DNA from: Terriglobia bacterium
GTDB lineage: Bacteria; Acidobacteriota; Terriglobia; Bryobacterales; Bryobacteraceae
Assembly: GCA_003175985.1 (NCBI GenBank)
Contig: PSRJ01000290.1
Location: 1-43,715 of the forward strand
DNA length: 43,715 bases
Reading direction: 5' to 3'
The notes below the pieces were generated by a model. It did no database searches and was not told where the DNA came from. It saw only the letters and a program-made list of their open reading frames with translations. Each line of letters starts with the position of its first letter. Position 1 is the first letter of the stretch. Positions 1-8,400 of the stretch are shown here, piece after piece. The translations under genes and the position numbers were made by a program.

Positions 1-46
1 GCGCGCATCAGCCCATGTAAACTTGGGGCTTTCGGCCTGCCCTTTC

Positions 47-84
47 GGCGTGGTTACCGAGCCGCGACCGAAGGGAGCGGTGGT
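47..84. repeat. short dispersed hairpin repeat, copy 1
   Basis: A GC-rich block just beyond the 3' end of the TonB receptor gene. It has the core GAGCCGCGACCG followed by a purine-rich stretch and GCGGT, and can fold as CCGC/GCGG with an inner CC/GG pair. A second copy with the same order of blocks, including the leading GGCGTGG, lies at 5918-5958. The REP-like nature is inferred from two intergenic copies. The rest of 1-109 contains only a short direct repeat of TGGTCC near 81-94. Confidence 0.5.
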
Positions 85-109
85 CCGGTGGTCCTTTTCC
101 GCGGCCTCG

Positions 110-3100
110 TTAGAATTGCAGCCGCATCGAGAATTGAATCACGCGGGGGCCGCCCCCCACTAATCCCGCTGTTGTGCCGACGGTGGTTGCAACCGCGCTG
201 CCCACGCTTGCCGTGATCTTGCCAAAGTTGGCATTACTCTGATCGGCCACCGGATTGGAGAAGTTGGTGTGGTTGAAGATGTTGAAGAAATCGGCTCGGA
301 ACTGAAGCCGGAGTCTCTCGGTGACGAGAGGGAAATTCTTCGCCGCCGTGAAATCGAAGTTGACCAGGCCGGGGCCGTAGTATTGATCGCGTCCCGAAGT
401 ACCCACGCGGCCTGTCGGAGGAGTTTTCGAGAAATAGCCCGGGTCGAAAGCGGCATCGGGATTCCCGTTATCCTGACTCAGCGGACCCGTTCCCACCACG
501 TCGGGCCGGTCATAGAACTGATTGAATCCGCTGAAATCCGCCGATCGATTATACGGTGTGAACGGCGAGCCGCTCTGCACCGTGGTGATGCCCGAGATCT
601 GCCAGCCTCCAAAAACCTGCTTGCCGATAGGGTTATCCCAACCGAAAGCTCGATGGCCCGGTCCGGCCGGTACGTCGATCACGTAGGTGAAGACGGCACG
701 CTGGCGGATATCGAAGTTGGACGGCCCGTACTCGAGCCTCAGGTTTCGCGCGTCGGCGACCCCGCCCGGCTGCCCGCTGGGAACCGACCACGACGAGCTG
801 TTGTCCAGCGATTTTCCGAACGTGTACCAGGCCTGAAGGAAGATGCCGTGCCGCCCCTGATATTTGCCGGTGAGCACCAGCCCGTTGTAATGCGAATTGG
901 CAATGTCTTTGCCCATGTTGAGTCCCGCGAAGAGCGGATAGGGAAAGAACTGCTGGTTGGGCGCCTGGTTGCCGCGTTTCGTGGGGTCTCCCACGGTGAC
1001 GTACGGCTCGTTGAGGTCGATGTTGAGCAGGAGCTTGTGTCCTGTCGAACCCTGATAATCGGCTTCGACTGCAAAATCGGCGCCGAGCCTGCGCTGAATG
1101 CCGAAGTTGTATTGATAAATGTAAGCGCTCCGGAGGTTGGGATCAGAGGCGCTGAAACTCACCAGGCCACTGGTGGGGGTGCCCGGCGCCTGCCTGCCGT
1201 AATTCGACACTAAGGGAACGTTCTGGTCGAAACCAGTCGCCCACGGAAACTTCCCGGGCTGCGTGACACCGGCGGTCTGATTCGTAATCAGGCTATACGG
1301 CGGGTTCAGCCCCATGTTGGCCGGAATGTTATTAAACACCTCGTCGTAGCCCACCCGGAACCCTGCACGGATCACCGTATCGTTGTTGCCAAAAATAGCG
1401 CGCGCGACCCGCGGCGTATAGGCGACCCCCACCACGGGGGCAATGTTGTTCCTGTCGGGATTCACTCCGCTCGAAGATAGTTGGAACGGCGCCTGCGAAT
1501 AATACAGCGCCGAGGGTCCCGTCTTCGTGGGATCGATATTCAGCACCTGATTAGTCCCGAGCAGCACTGGACCCACGCCGGGGAGAAAGTTCGTCGCATC
1601 TTTCCGCGTCTGGTAGATGGCGGATTGATATTCGTACCGAATCCCATAGTTGAGCGTGAGGTTGTCCTTCGCCTTGTACGTGTCCTGCCAATAGATATCG
1701 AACGGATACCGCTTCCAGTAGGCCAGGGTCGAACCCGTGCGGAACCCGGATGTGTTCACCATCCCCGCGGCGAAATCGTTCCAGTTCTGGAAATTGAAGG
1801 TTCCGCGGAAATTACCATCGAGAAAACGGCGCGCTTCTTCGCGGCGCACATGAACGCCCCAGCGGAAGGAGTGTCTGGAAGCGCCGAACGGCGCGATCCA
1901 GCTCATGTTATCGAACAGCTCGTAGGTATTGGTGATGCGGCCCTGCGGGTAATTGTTGGCGGTTCCCAACATGGCAAATCCGCCCGAAACCATGATGGTG
2001 GGCAGCCCGGAATCGAGCAGGTTCTGGCTTGCGGCCACGACACCCGGCAGCGGCTTGCCATCCGCGCCCCGGAAGACGGTGGACGCATCGAATCCCGAAT
2101 CGGTCACCGTGAGAAACGTCTGGTTTCGCGAGAAGCCAAAACGAAACTCGTTGAGCAGCGTTGGCGTAAATGTGTGAGTCTCCGTGAGGACCCCCGAGCG
2201 GCTCACCGGTGTGTTGCTGGTCCCGCCGAGCGCCGGAAGGACGCCGGCGGTGACCGCGGTTCCCTGGTATTCTGCCCAGCGTCCGGTCAAGTGATCTTTT
2301 TCGCTGAAGTTGTGATCGATCTTGATCAATCCGGTGTTGTCGAACGTGGAAGCGCCGACATTGGAAATGAAGTTGATCGTCGAGCCCGGCCGCGAGCTGT
2401 TGGAATTGGGCCAGAACTGTAACAGCGCTTTCGAAATCGGATCGGTCACCTGCGCGCGTTCCGCGGCGGTAGGTACGCGAGTCGAGCTGACCGTAGGATT
2501 CACCTGACGAAATCCTTCCCAGGACGCAAAGAAAAACGTGCGGTCGCGCAGGATCGGTCCTCCGAACGACGCGCCATACTGGTTCCGGTGAAGCGTGTTC
2601 TTGACGCCGCCAAGCTTGTTGGTGAAGAAATCCGCCGCATCGAAATCGGAATTGCGGAGGTACTCGAAGACCGAACCGTGGAACTGGTTGGTGCCGCTCT
2701 TGGTGACGATGCTGACCTGGGCGCCTTGACCGCGGCCAAACTCCGCCGTGGGCACGCTGGTCTGGACCGCGAATTCCTGTACGGCGTCCGTGATCCGGAA
2801 ATTGCCCAGCGCGGAGTTGATCTGCGTATCGACGTTGCTGATTCCGTCGAGCAGGAACAGATTCGATTGGGAACGCGCGCCCGCCACATTGAATCCGCCA
2901 CCCTGCTGGCCGGGTTGGGAAGGCAGGGCGCCGGGCGTCAGCAGCGCCAGATCCAGGTACTGCCGGGCATTCAGGGGCATGTTGCCGATGGTTCGCGTGT
3001 CGATCACGCTACTCAGTGTGCTCTTGTCGTTTTCCAGAAGCGGCGACACCGCGCTGACCTGGACTGATTCCGTAACGCTCCCCACCTCCAGTGTCAGGTC

Positions 3101-3415
3101 CACGTGCGTTACCTGGTCAACCTGCACGAGAACTGCGGACACACTGGCGCTCTTGAAGCCGGACAACTCCGCCGTCAACGAGTAGGTGGCCGGGGCCAGT
3201 TGAAGAAACTGGAATTCGCCGTTCACGTCTGTCGACACGGTCGTACGGGCGTTGGTTGCCGTGCTGACGAGCGTTAACTTCACGCCCGATATGACGGCTC
3301 CGCTCCCATCCTTTGCCGTGCCTGCGATGCTGCCTACCGGCGATGCGAAAAGCGAGGCGGCGCCCGCAACGAGCATCGCCAATACCAGGGCCAAGCGAAT
3401 CATCGTCCCTTTCAT
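110..3415 (-). CDS. TonB-dependent receptor, Oar-like, with carboxypeptidase-regulatory domain
   Basis: This is an outer-membrane receptor of about 1100 residues that would import a substrate (often an oligosaccharide or peptide) using TonB energy. A signal peptide (about 1-25) ends in ...ASLFAS. Next comes a carboxypeptidase-regulatory-like beta-sandwich (about 28-110, GSIAGTAKDGSGAVISG). The plug follows (NMPLNARQYLDLALLTPGA, then FLLDGISN), then a long beta-barrel ending in Phe (MRLQF), as expected for BAM-assembled barrels. The start is set at ATG 3415 because AAGGGGG lies five bases upstream; an in-frame ATG at 3484 would add residues before the signal peptide. Oar-like receptors are heavily expanded in Solibacter-type acidobacteria. 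The substrate is unknown and no SusD partner or TonB gene is nearby. The next gene upstream, on the same strand, is a quinoprotein 390 bases away, so co-transcription is uncertain. Confidence 0.9.
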   Translation of the reverse strand: MKGTMIRLALVLAMLVAGAASLFASPVGSIAGTAKDGSGAVISGVKLTLVSTATNARTTVSTDVNGEFQFLQLAPATYSLTAELSGFKSASVSAVLVQVDQVTHVDLTLEVGSVTESVQVSAVSPLLENDKSTLSSVIDTRTIGNMPLNARQYLDLALLTPGALPSQPGQQGGGFNVAGARSQSNLFLLDGISNVDTQINSALGNFRITDAVQEFAVQTSVPTAEFGRGQGAQVSIVTKSGTNQFHGSVFEYLRNSDFDAADFFTNKLGGVKNTLHRNQYGASFGGPILRDRTFFFASWEGFRQVNPTVSSTRVPTAAERAQVTDPISKALLQFWPNSNSSRPGSTINFISNVGASTFDNTGLIKIDHNFSEKDHLTGRWAEYQGTAVTAGVLPALGGTSNTPVSRSGVLTETHTFTPTLLNEFRFGFSRNQTFLTVTDSGFDASTVFRGADGKPLPGVVAASQNLLDSGLPTIMVSGGFAMLGTANNYPQGRITNTYELFDNMSWIAPFGASRHSFRWGVHVRREEARRFLDGNFRGTFNFQNWNDFAAGMVNTSGFRTGSTLAYWKRYPFDIYWQDTYKAKDNLTLNYGIRYEYQSAIYQTRKDATNFLPGVGPVLLGTNQVLNIDPTKTGPSALYYSQAPFQLSSSGVNPDRNNIAPVVGVAYTPRVARAIFGNNDTVIRAGFRVGYDEVFNNIPANMGLNPPYSLITNQTAGVTQPGKFPWATGFDQNVPLVSNYGRQAPGTPTSGLVSFSASDPNLRSAYIYQYNFGIQRRLGADFAVEADYQGSTGHKLLLNIDLNEPYVTVGDPTKRGNQAPNQQFFPYPLFAGLNMGKDIANSHYNGLVLTGKYQGRHGIFLQAWYTFGKSLDNSSSWSVPSGQPGGVADARNLRLEYGPSNFDIRQRAVFTYVIDVPAGPGHRAFGWDNPIGKQVFGGWQISGITTVQSGSPFTPYNRSADFSGFNQFYDRPDVVGTGPLSQDNGNPDAAFDPGYFSKTPPTGRVGTSGRDQYYGPGLVNFDFTAAKNFPLVTERLRLQFRADFFNIFNHTNFSNPVADQSNANFGKITASVGSAVATTVGTTAGLVGGGPRVIQFSMRLQF

Positions 3416-3805
3416 GGAACCCCCTTTTTCTAATGCTGTGATTTTAGCGAATAAAAATGCTGCTAGCTTCGGGGCATTTTCCAAAAGGCGACGTGGCTCT
3501 TACTCAGTCTAGCTTAGTACATGCTGAAGATTGCATTGGAGGTTTTTCTGGAACTAAGGCTGACAGGTGCTAGCGTTCCCCGCTACGTAACGAAGGGCCG
3601 CATACGTTCGGCGCTGCGATGTTCTGCCAGCCGTCTGCAAGTGTACGGGCTCTTCCGGAACTAAACATCAGGCCTTTGCTTTATGTTGAAAAATACCAGC
3701 ATGGGCGTACGCCCGCCGGGAGAGAAATGGAGTCGGTCATTTGCCCGAGGACTCGGCAATTCAGCCGGATCCCACTTTGAGATACTACCGGTTGGCTAAG
3801 AACGT
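3416..3805. other. 390-bp intergenic region without a gene
   Basis: It lies 3' of the quinoprotein gene and 5' of the TonB receptor gene, both on the minus strand. I find no convincing coding frame. It holds the receptor's Shine-Dalgarno sequence, a weak minus-strand -10 candidate TAAAAT (3446-3441) without a recognisable -35, a perfect 12-bp palindrome GGGCGTACGCCC at 3703-3714, and two copies of GGAACTAA (near 3550 and 3658). None of these can be assigned a function, and no hairpin with a T-run was found. Confidence 0.5.
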
Positions 3806-5644
3806 CTACTGATGCAACTCTTGGGCGGGCGGCGGAGCCAGGGCAGACGGCGCTGGCGCTGATGGCAGCGCAGCCGTGCCCCCGATTTCGAACGCAAACA
3901 GCATCGGCGGATTGTCGACTTTGGCGTCCGTTGGTCCCATCGCTTGGGCCGGCCGTCCCGTGCCGGCTAGGAAGGCCACGTACTGCTTTCCATCCACCAT
4001 GTAGGTAATGGGCGGAGCCGCGCCGTTGCGGTTGGTCCGGATCTCCAGAAGCTTGTCGCCTTTGTCGGCGCTGTAGGCCAGCAGCCGCCCGTCATTGATT
4101 ACTTGAAACACCAGGTTGCCCGCCGTGGTGACCGTGCCACCGCCCATGGCGCCGCCACCCGCCACGCGCCACACCAGTTTTTGATTCACGGGGTCCCATG
4201 CTTCCAGGACGCCGCGCTGTCCGGCGAGCGGCTCCGGGCCGATGATAGCCGGTACGATCGGCTTGACCCCTGGCTTGGGGAAGGCTACGCCGGGGTGACC
4301 GAAGGGGTAGCCGATCACCTCGTCGGCTGCCAGAAACATGTAGCTTCCCTGCGATGCCGGGAGATAGACCAGACCGCTGGCCGGGTTATAGGACATGGGC
4401 GCCCAATTGTGCGCGCCGCCGCCCGTAGGATAGATCTGCACGGGCGTCTTGTTGTCGTAGAAGGCTTCCGGATTGAGGAACGGCCGCCCCGTCTTCTCGT
4501 CAAAGCCCTTGGTCCAGTTCACCTGCACGAACGGCGCCGCCGAGAGGAACTCTCCGGTGACGCGATCCAGCACGTAGAAGACGCCATTTTTCGGCGCCTG
4601 CATGATCACCTTCCGCGTACGGCCTTTGATCTTGAGGTCCGCCAGCATCAACTGCCCGACCGCGTCCAGATCCCAGTTGTCATTCGGGACGGTCTGGTAA
4701 TGCCACTTGAGTTTGCCCGTGTTCGCATCCAGCGCGACGATGGAGCAGGTGTACAGGTTGTCCAGGCCTTTTGCGCCGCGGAACTTTTCCGGCCAGGGTT
4801 CTGCGTTGCCCGTGCCGGCGTAGACTGTGTTTGTCTCCGCATCGTAGGCCATGCCATCCCACACGGATCCACCGCCGCCCATCTTCCACCAGTCGCCGCC
4901 CCAGGTCTTCGCCGCCGCGCGTTGTGCCTCGTCTTCGAATCCTTTGGAGGGATCGCCGGGAACGGTATAGAATCGCCACGCGCGTTTCCCGTTTGAGATC
5001 TCGTAGGCGTCAATGAATCCACGAGTCGGATGATCGCCGCCGGCCACCCCGACGACTACCTTATTGCCCGCGATCCGCGGGGCGATTGTCAGCGAGTACC
5101 AATCCTGCGGATACGCGACCCGCGCTTCCCAGATCACCTTGCCCGATTGCGCCTCCAGCGCTACCAGCCGGCCGTCGTTCACCGGCGCGAAGATCAGTCC
5201 GCTTGCCAGCGCCAGTCCGCGGTTGAGCACGCCACAGCACATCTTCCCCCGCACGGCTGATTGGTTTACTTCGGGGTCCCAGCGCCACAACTGTTTTCCG
5301 TTGCGTGCGTCAATCGCGAACACGACGCTCCACGTGGTGATTCCGTAGATGGTGTTGTTCCAGACCAGCGGCGTCGCTTCCTGATTGCCGCCGCCCGCGC
5401 CCAGTTCATAGGACCAGGCTAATCCGAGCTTGCCCACATTCGACGTATCGATTTGTCGCAACGGACTGAAGCGGTTTTCACCCTGGCTCAGTCCGTAGGT
5501 GAGCCACGACCCCGCCACCGGGTCGTTCGCCGTTCCAGCGGCTTTGAGAACATTCGCGTCCACGGCGCGCGGTTGCGCGGCTACACGGAAAAGCAACGAA
5601 AGAGCAGCTATGCCAAGAGCCGGAAACGTCCTATTGTTAAGCAT
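3806..5644 (-). CDS. PQQ-dependent alcohol dehydrogenase-like quinoprotein
   Basis: This periplasmic eight-bladed-propeller quinoprotein of about 612 residues is predicted to oxidise an alcohol or aldehyde and pass electrons to a cytochrome c. After a signal peptide (ALGIAALSLLFRVAAQ), repeated tryptophan-docking motifs such as GKQLWRWD and GKLKWHYQ are visible. The vicinal cysteine pair typical of alcohol-type enzymes is present (GKMCCG, about 136-137). The metal region has Asn in GTGNAEPW (about 280) and WDLD (Asp 325 and 327). The second Asp, two residues after the catalytic Asp, is the residue associated with lanthanide use in XoxF/PedH-type enzymes. The usual Glu ligand of GGEYG is Asp here (GGDHP, about 204). 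No C-terminal heme domain exists. I chose ATG 5644 because it starts the signal peptide and AAGGAAG lies upstream; ATG 5680 is the longer alternative. The real substrate is unknown. Confidence 0.85.
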   Translation of the reverse strand: MLNNRTFPALGIAALSLLFRVAAQPRAVDANVLKAAGTANDPVAGSWLTYGLSQGENRFSPLRQIDTSNVGKLGLAWSYELGAGGGNQEATPLVWNNTIYGITTWSVVFAIDARNGKQLWRWDPEVNQSAVRGKMCCGVLNRGLALASGLIFAPVNDGRLVALEAQSGKVIWEARVAYPQDWYSLTIAPRIAGNKVVVGVAGGDHPTRGFIDAYEISNGKRAWRFYTVPGDPSKGFEDEAQRAAAKTWGGDWWKMGGGGSVWDGMAYDAETNTVYAGTGNAEPWPEKFRGAKGLDNLYTCSIVALDANTGKLKWHYQTVPNDNWDLDAVGQLMLADLKIKGRTRKVIMQAPKNGVFYVLDRVTGEFLSAAPFVQVNWTKGFDEKTGRPFLNPEAFYDNKTPVQIYPTGGGAHNWAPMSYNPASGLVYLPASQGSYMFLAADEVIGYPFGHPGVAFPKPGVKPIVPAIIGPEPLAGQRGVLEAWDPVNQKLVWRVAGGGAMGGGTVTTAGNLVFQVINDGRLLAYSADKGDKLLEIRTNRNGAAPPITYMVDGKQYVAFLAGTGRPAQAMGPTDAKVDNPPMLFAFEIGGTAALPSAPAPSALAPPPAQELHQ

Positions 5645-5733
5645 CGTCGAGAAGTACTTCCTTACGGGGCGTATGACCATTTTACGGGAATTCAGTCAGC
5701 ACCCGGCGAACTTATCCGGGAGGCAGTTCCTGT

Positions 5734-5739
5734 TAGAAT
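5734..5739 (+). promoter_or_regulatory. -10 box TAGAAT for the small antitoxin-like gene
   Basis: TAGAAT ends seven bases before ATG 5747, and no Shine-Dalgarno sequence lies next to that ATG. Together these suggest a leaderless transcript. The -35 is poor (TTATCC at 5712-5717 is the best I see), so this is tentative. Confidence 0.3.
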
Positions 5740-5746
5740 TCAATCG

Positions 5747-5917
5747 ATGGCCAAGACGATAACGGCTGACGATCTCCTTTCGTTAATCGCCTCACTCACC
5801 CCGCGTGAGCGCATGCGACTGCTGCGGATGATTGTTCTAACGAAAGACGCCGACGGGTCTCCGGCAGGCACGGAGTCGCTTGCGTGGGAAGCAGAGGGCA
5901 GGGAGGATGTGGGTTGA
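5747..5917 (+). CDS. small antitoxin-like protein, orphan (56 aa)
   Basis: A 56-residue acidic-ended protein beginning MAKTITADDLLSLIASL and ending in a WEAEGREDVG tail. The predicted helical stretch LTPRERMRLLRMIV and the short W-E-x-E-G tail recall small antitoxin-like proteins found beside PIN-type toxins. That resemblance is by eye and no named family is claimed. No toxin gene follows: downstream come a REP-like repeat and the DUF1592 gene. The frame stays open upstream to 5453, but that part is antisense to the quinoprotein gene and is not credible as coding. ATG 5747 is preferred because of the correctly placed -10 box and the sensible N-terminus. It is divergent from the quinoprotein gene (start 5644). 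It may be a decayed half of a toxin-antitoxin pair or a free-standing regulator. Confidence 0.5.
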   Translation: MAKTITADDLLSLIASLTPRERMRLLRMIVLTKDADGSPAGTESLAWEAEGREDVG

Positions 5918-5958
5918 GGCGTGGCGGTTTTCCGAGCCGCGACCGTCAGGAAGCGGTC
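5918..5958. repeat. short dispersed hairpin repeat, copy 2
   Basis: It begins immediately after the stop codon of the 56-residue gene and matches the block at 47-84: GGCGTGG, a short variable spacer, CCGAGCCGCGACCG, a purine patch and AGCGGT. Both copies lie between genes, which fits a REP-like palindromic element. Confidence 0.5.
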
Positions 5959-6002
5959 TGCCGGGAATACGTCATCGAACTTGCGAAAATGCTCGCTACG
6001 GT

Positions 6003-8390
6003 ATGAAGCTTCTCTCCCTAACCGCCACCCTGTGCCTCTTACCAATAGGCGCTTCGGGGCAGTCGCGCGGCGATACCGCGCCTGTGGCGGCCGACCCGCA
6101 TCGCGCGATGTTGCGCACATATTGCATCACCTGCCATAACTCGCGCGCCAGGATTGGTGGCCTCGCGTTGGATGGTTTGGGTCTCCAGGCCGCCGCGGAT
6201 GACGCGCAGATCTGGGAAAAAGCGTTGCGCAAGCTGCGCGGACGATTGATGCCGCCGCCGGGCGCTCCCCAGCCGCCGCAGAAAGACATCGATTCGTTCG
6301 TCACCTGGATGGAAAACACCCTCGACTCTCAGGCCAGCGGTCCGAAGGCCGGTTATGTGCCCGTCCAGCGCCTGAACCGCACGGAGTACGCCGCATCCGT
6401 GAAGGCGTTGGTGGGTGTGGATGTTAATCCGAAAGACGTCTTGCCGCAGGATATTCAGGTGGATGGCTTCGACAATACTGCGGCTGCCTTAAATGTGTCG
6501 CCGGCGTTCCTCGACCAGTACGTTACCGCTGCCCGGCACATCGCCAAACTCGCGATCGGCGATCCCAGCGGCCGCGTTTCGCACACCAAGTACTTGATCA
6601 GCGCCGTTCAAAACAGCGACGATCCATTACCTCCCGGCACGCGCGGCGGAGTGAGGTTCAAGCATAACTTCCCAGCCGATGGCGAATATCGCATCGACAT
6701 TCTTGACCTCGGCGTGGGCCTGTACACCAGCACAGTGGAAAACGAAAGCACGCTGGTCATCATGATTGACGGCAAGATCGTCTTCCGCGGGCCGGTTGGG
6801 GGGCCTGCCGATCAGGCGCTGGCCGATCGCAAGGGCGCGGAAGCGCGCGCCAAGATCATCGAACGCTTCTCGAAGATTCCCGTGCAGGTCGAGGCCGGGG
6901 TGCGCGACATCGCCGTTGCGTTCATCGATCGTGCGCATGTGGAGTCCGATGAGAACGTCGCCTCTGGTTTCGGCGGCATCGGCGTCCTGGGATTCGGCAC
7001 AGGAAACGGGCGCATGCCGCGTCTGCAAGACGGTATCGAAATCTCCGGGCCCTATAACGCGAAAGGCGTCTCGCGAACTCCCAGCCGCGCCTTGATCTTC
7101 ATTTGCGACCCCAAGAAGTTGGGAGAACCCGCCTGTGCGAAGCAGATCACAGAGAACCTGGCACGTCGCGCGTTTCGCCGTCCGGTGACGGCCGAAGATG
7201 CGGCCCGCCTCATGCCGTTCTATGAAGCCGGCCGTGCGGGCGGGGGTAGTTTCGATCAGGGAATCGAGCAGGTGGTGGCGGCCGTGTTGGCCAGCCCGGA
7301 TTTCCTCTATCGCGCGATCCGCGGCCCGAAAGGGGCATCCCCCAATTCCGAATTTGCCCTCACCGGCCTGGAATTGGCTTCTCGTCTTTCCTTCTTCTTG
7401 TGGAACACTGGCCCCGATGAGGAATTGCTGTCACTCGCGTCCGCCAATGGGCTAAGCAACCCCGGAGCCGTGGAAAAACAGGTTCGCCGCATGCTGGCGG
7501 ATCCCAAGGCTGCGAGCCTGGTCACCAGTTTTGCCATGAAGTGGTTGAATCTGACCACTCTCGATTCCGTGCAGCCCGACCCGGCGTTGTTCCCCGGATT
7601 CAGCGAACCACTGCGGCATGATTTTGCAAATGAAGCGGAAGCCTTTCTCCGCAGCATCCTCTTGGAAGACCGGAGCGTGATCGATCTCCTGACCGACGAT
7701 CACACGTTCCTCAACGAACGGCTGGCCCGCCATTATGGACTTCCCGGAGTCGTCGGCGCCCAATTCCGCAAGGTCACGCTGACCGAAAAAGAGCGCGCCG
7801 GTTTGCTGGGCAAGGCGGCCGTGCTGATGCGAACTTCGTATGGCGACCGCACGTCTCCGGTATTGCGGGGAGCGTGGGTACTCGACAAGTTGCAGGGGAC
7901 GCCCCCGGCGCCTCCTCCGCCGGACACCGCCACCGATCTTTCGCAGAAAGCAGGAGAGCCGCCGAAAACAGTCCGGGCGCGGCTGGAACAGCACCGCAAC
8001 AAAGCGGTTTGCAACCAGTGCCACGGCGTAATCGACCCGACCGGCCTGTCTCTGGAGAATTTCGATGCAATCGGGGAGTGGCGAACCGTCGATCGCCAGG
8101 CGAACGCCGCGATCGACGCCAGCACCGTGCTGCCGAATGGTGTCCCAATCAACGGTCCCGTGGAATTGCGCAAGCAGTTGGTGGACCGCCCCGCGGTTTT
8201 CGCGCGTGCTGTTACCGAGAAGCTGATGATGTACGCCCTGAACAGGGAGCTGGAATATTTCGATATGCCTCAAGTGCGCGCCGTGGTTCGCGGGGCGGCG
8301 AAGGATAATTACAAGTTCTCGTCCATTGTTTTGGGAATTGTGAGTACCGATGCGTTTCGCAGGCAGGGTCCGTCGCCCGCTGCGAAGTAA
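6003..8390 (+). CDS. DUF1592/DUF1588-type secreted protein with two CxxCH motifs
   Basis: A 795-residue exported protein of the planctomycete-cytochrome / DUF1587-DUF1595-DUF1592-DUF1588-DUF1585 architecture. The signal peptide is MKLLSLTATLCLLPIGASGQ. A heme-binding CITCH lies at residues 41-45. Blocks resembling DUF1587 (QRLNRTEYAASVKAL), DUF1595 (ARRAFRRPVTAEDAARL), DUF1592 (ELASRLSFFLWNTGPDEELL), DUF1588 (DRTSPVLRGAWVLDKLQG) and DUF1585 (the C-terminal 75 residues) follow. A second CNQCH lies near residue 670. The biochemical role of the family is not established; a periplasmic redox role is inferred from the heme motifs. The gene is followed after ten bases by a DUF1552 gene, its usual partner, so the two should be one operon. 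No good Shine-Dalgarno precedes ATG 6003. The frame is open to 5880, but the signal peptide fixes the start. Confidence 0.88.
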   Translation: MKLLSLTATLCLLPIGASGQSRGDTAPVAADPHRAMLRTYCITCHNSRARIGGLALDGLGLQAAADDAQIWEKALRKLRGRLMPPPGAPQPPQKDIDSFVTWMENTLDSQASGPKAGYVPVQRLNRTEYAASVKALVGVDVNPKDVLPQDIQVDGFDNTAAALNVSPAFLDQYVTAARHIAKLAIGDPSGRVSHTKYLISAVQNSDDPLPPGTRGGVRFKHNFPADGEYRIDILDLGVGLYTSTVENESTLVIMIDGKIVFRGPVGGPADQALADRKGAEARAKIIERFSKIPVQVEAGVRDIAVAFIDRAHVESDENVASGFGGIGVLGFGTGNGRMPRLQDGIEISGPYNAKGVSRTPSRALIFICDPKKLGEPACAKQITENLARRAFRRPVTAEDAARLMPFYEAGRAGGGSFDQGIEQVVAAVLASPDFLYRAIRGPKGASPNSEFALTGLELASRLSFFLWNTGPDEELLSLASANGLSNPGAVEKQVRRMLADPKAASLVTSFAMKWLNLTTLDSVQPDPALFPGFSEPLRHDFANEAEAFLRSILLEDRSVIDLLTDDHTFLNERLARHYGLPGVVGAQFRKVTLTEKERAGLLGKAAVLMRTSYGDRTSPVLRGAWVLDKLQGTPPAPPPPDTATDLSQKAGEPPKTVRARLEQHRNKAVCNQCHGVIDPTGLSLENFDAIGEWRTVDRQANAAIDASTVLPNGVPINGPVELRKQLVDRPAVFARAVTEKLMMYALNRELEYFDMPQVRAVVRGAAKDNYKFSSIVLGIVSTDAFRRQGPSPAAK

Positions 8391-8400
8391 AGGAGATCAG

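Noticed and set aside
269..2422. Long plus-strand reading frames opposite the TonB receptor gene
   Set aside because: They are mirror frames of GC-rich coding sequence: no Shine-Dalgarno, no recognisable domain, while the opposite strand encodes a clear receptor.
3703..3714. 12-bp perfect palindrome as an operator
   Set aside because: No promoter elements nearby and nearly 300 bases from the receptor start; kept only as a note.
5453..5746. Upstream extension of the 56-residue antitoxin-like frame
   Set aside because: It lies antisense to the quinoprotein gene's start and gives a low-quality sequence; the natural start is ATG 5747.
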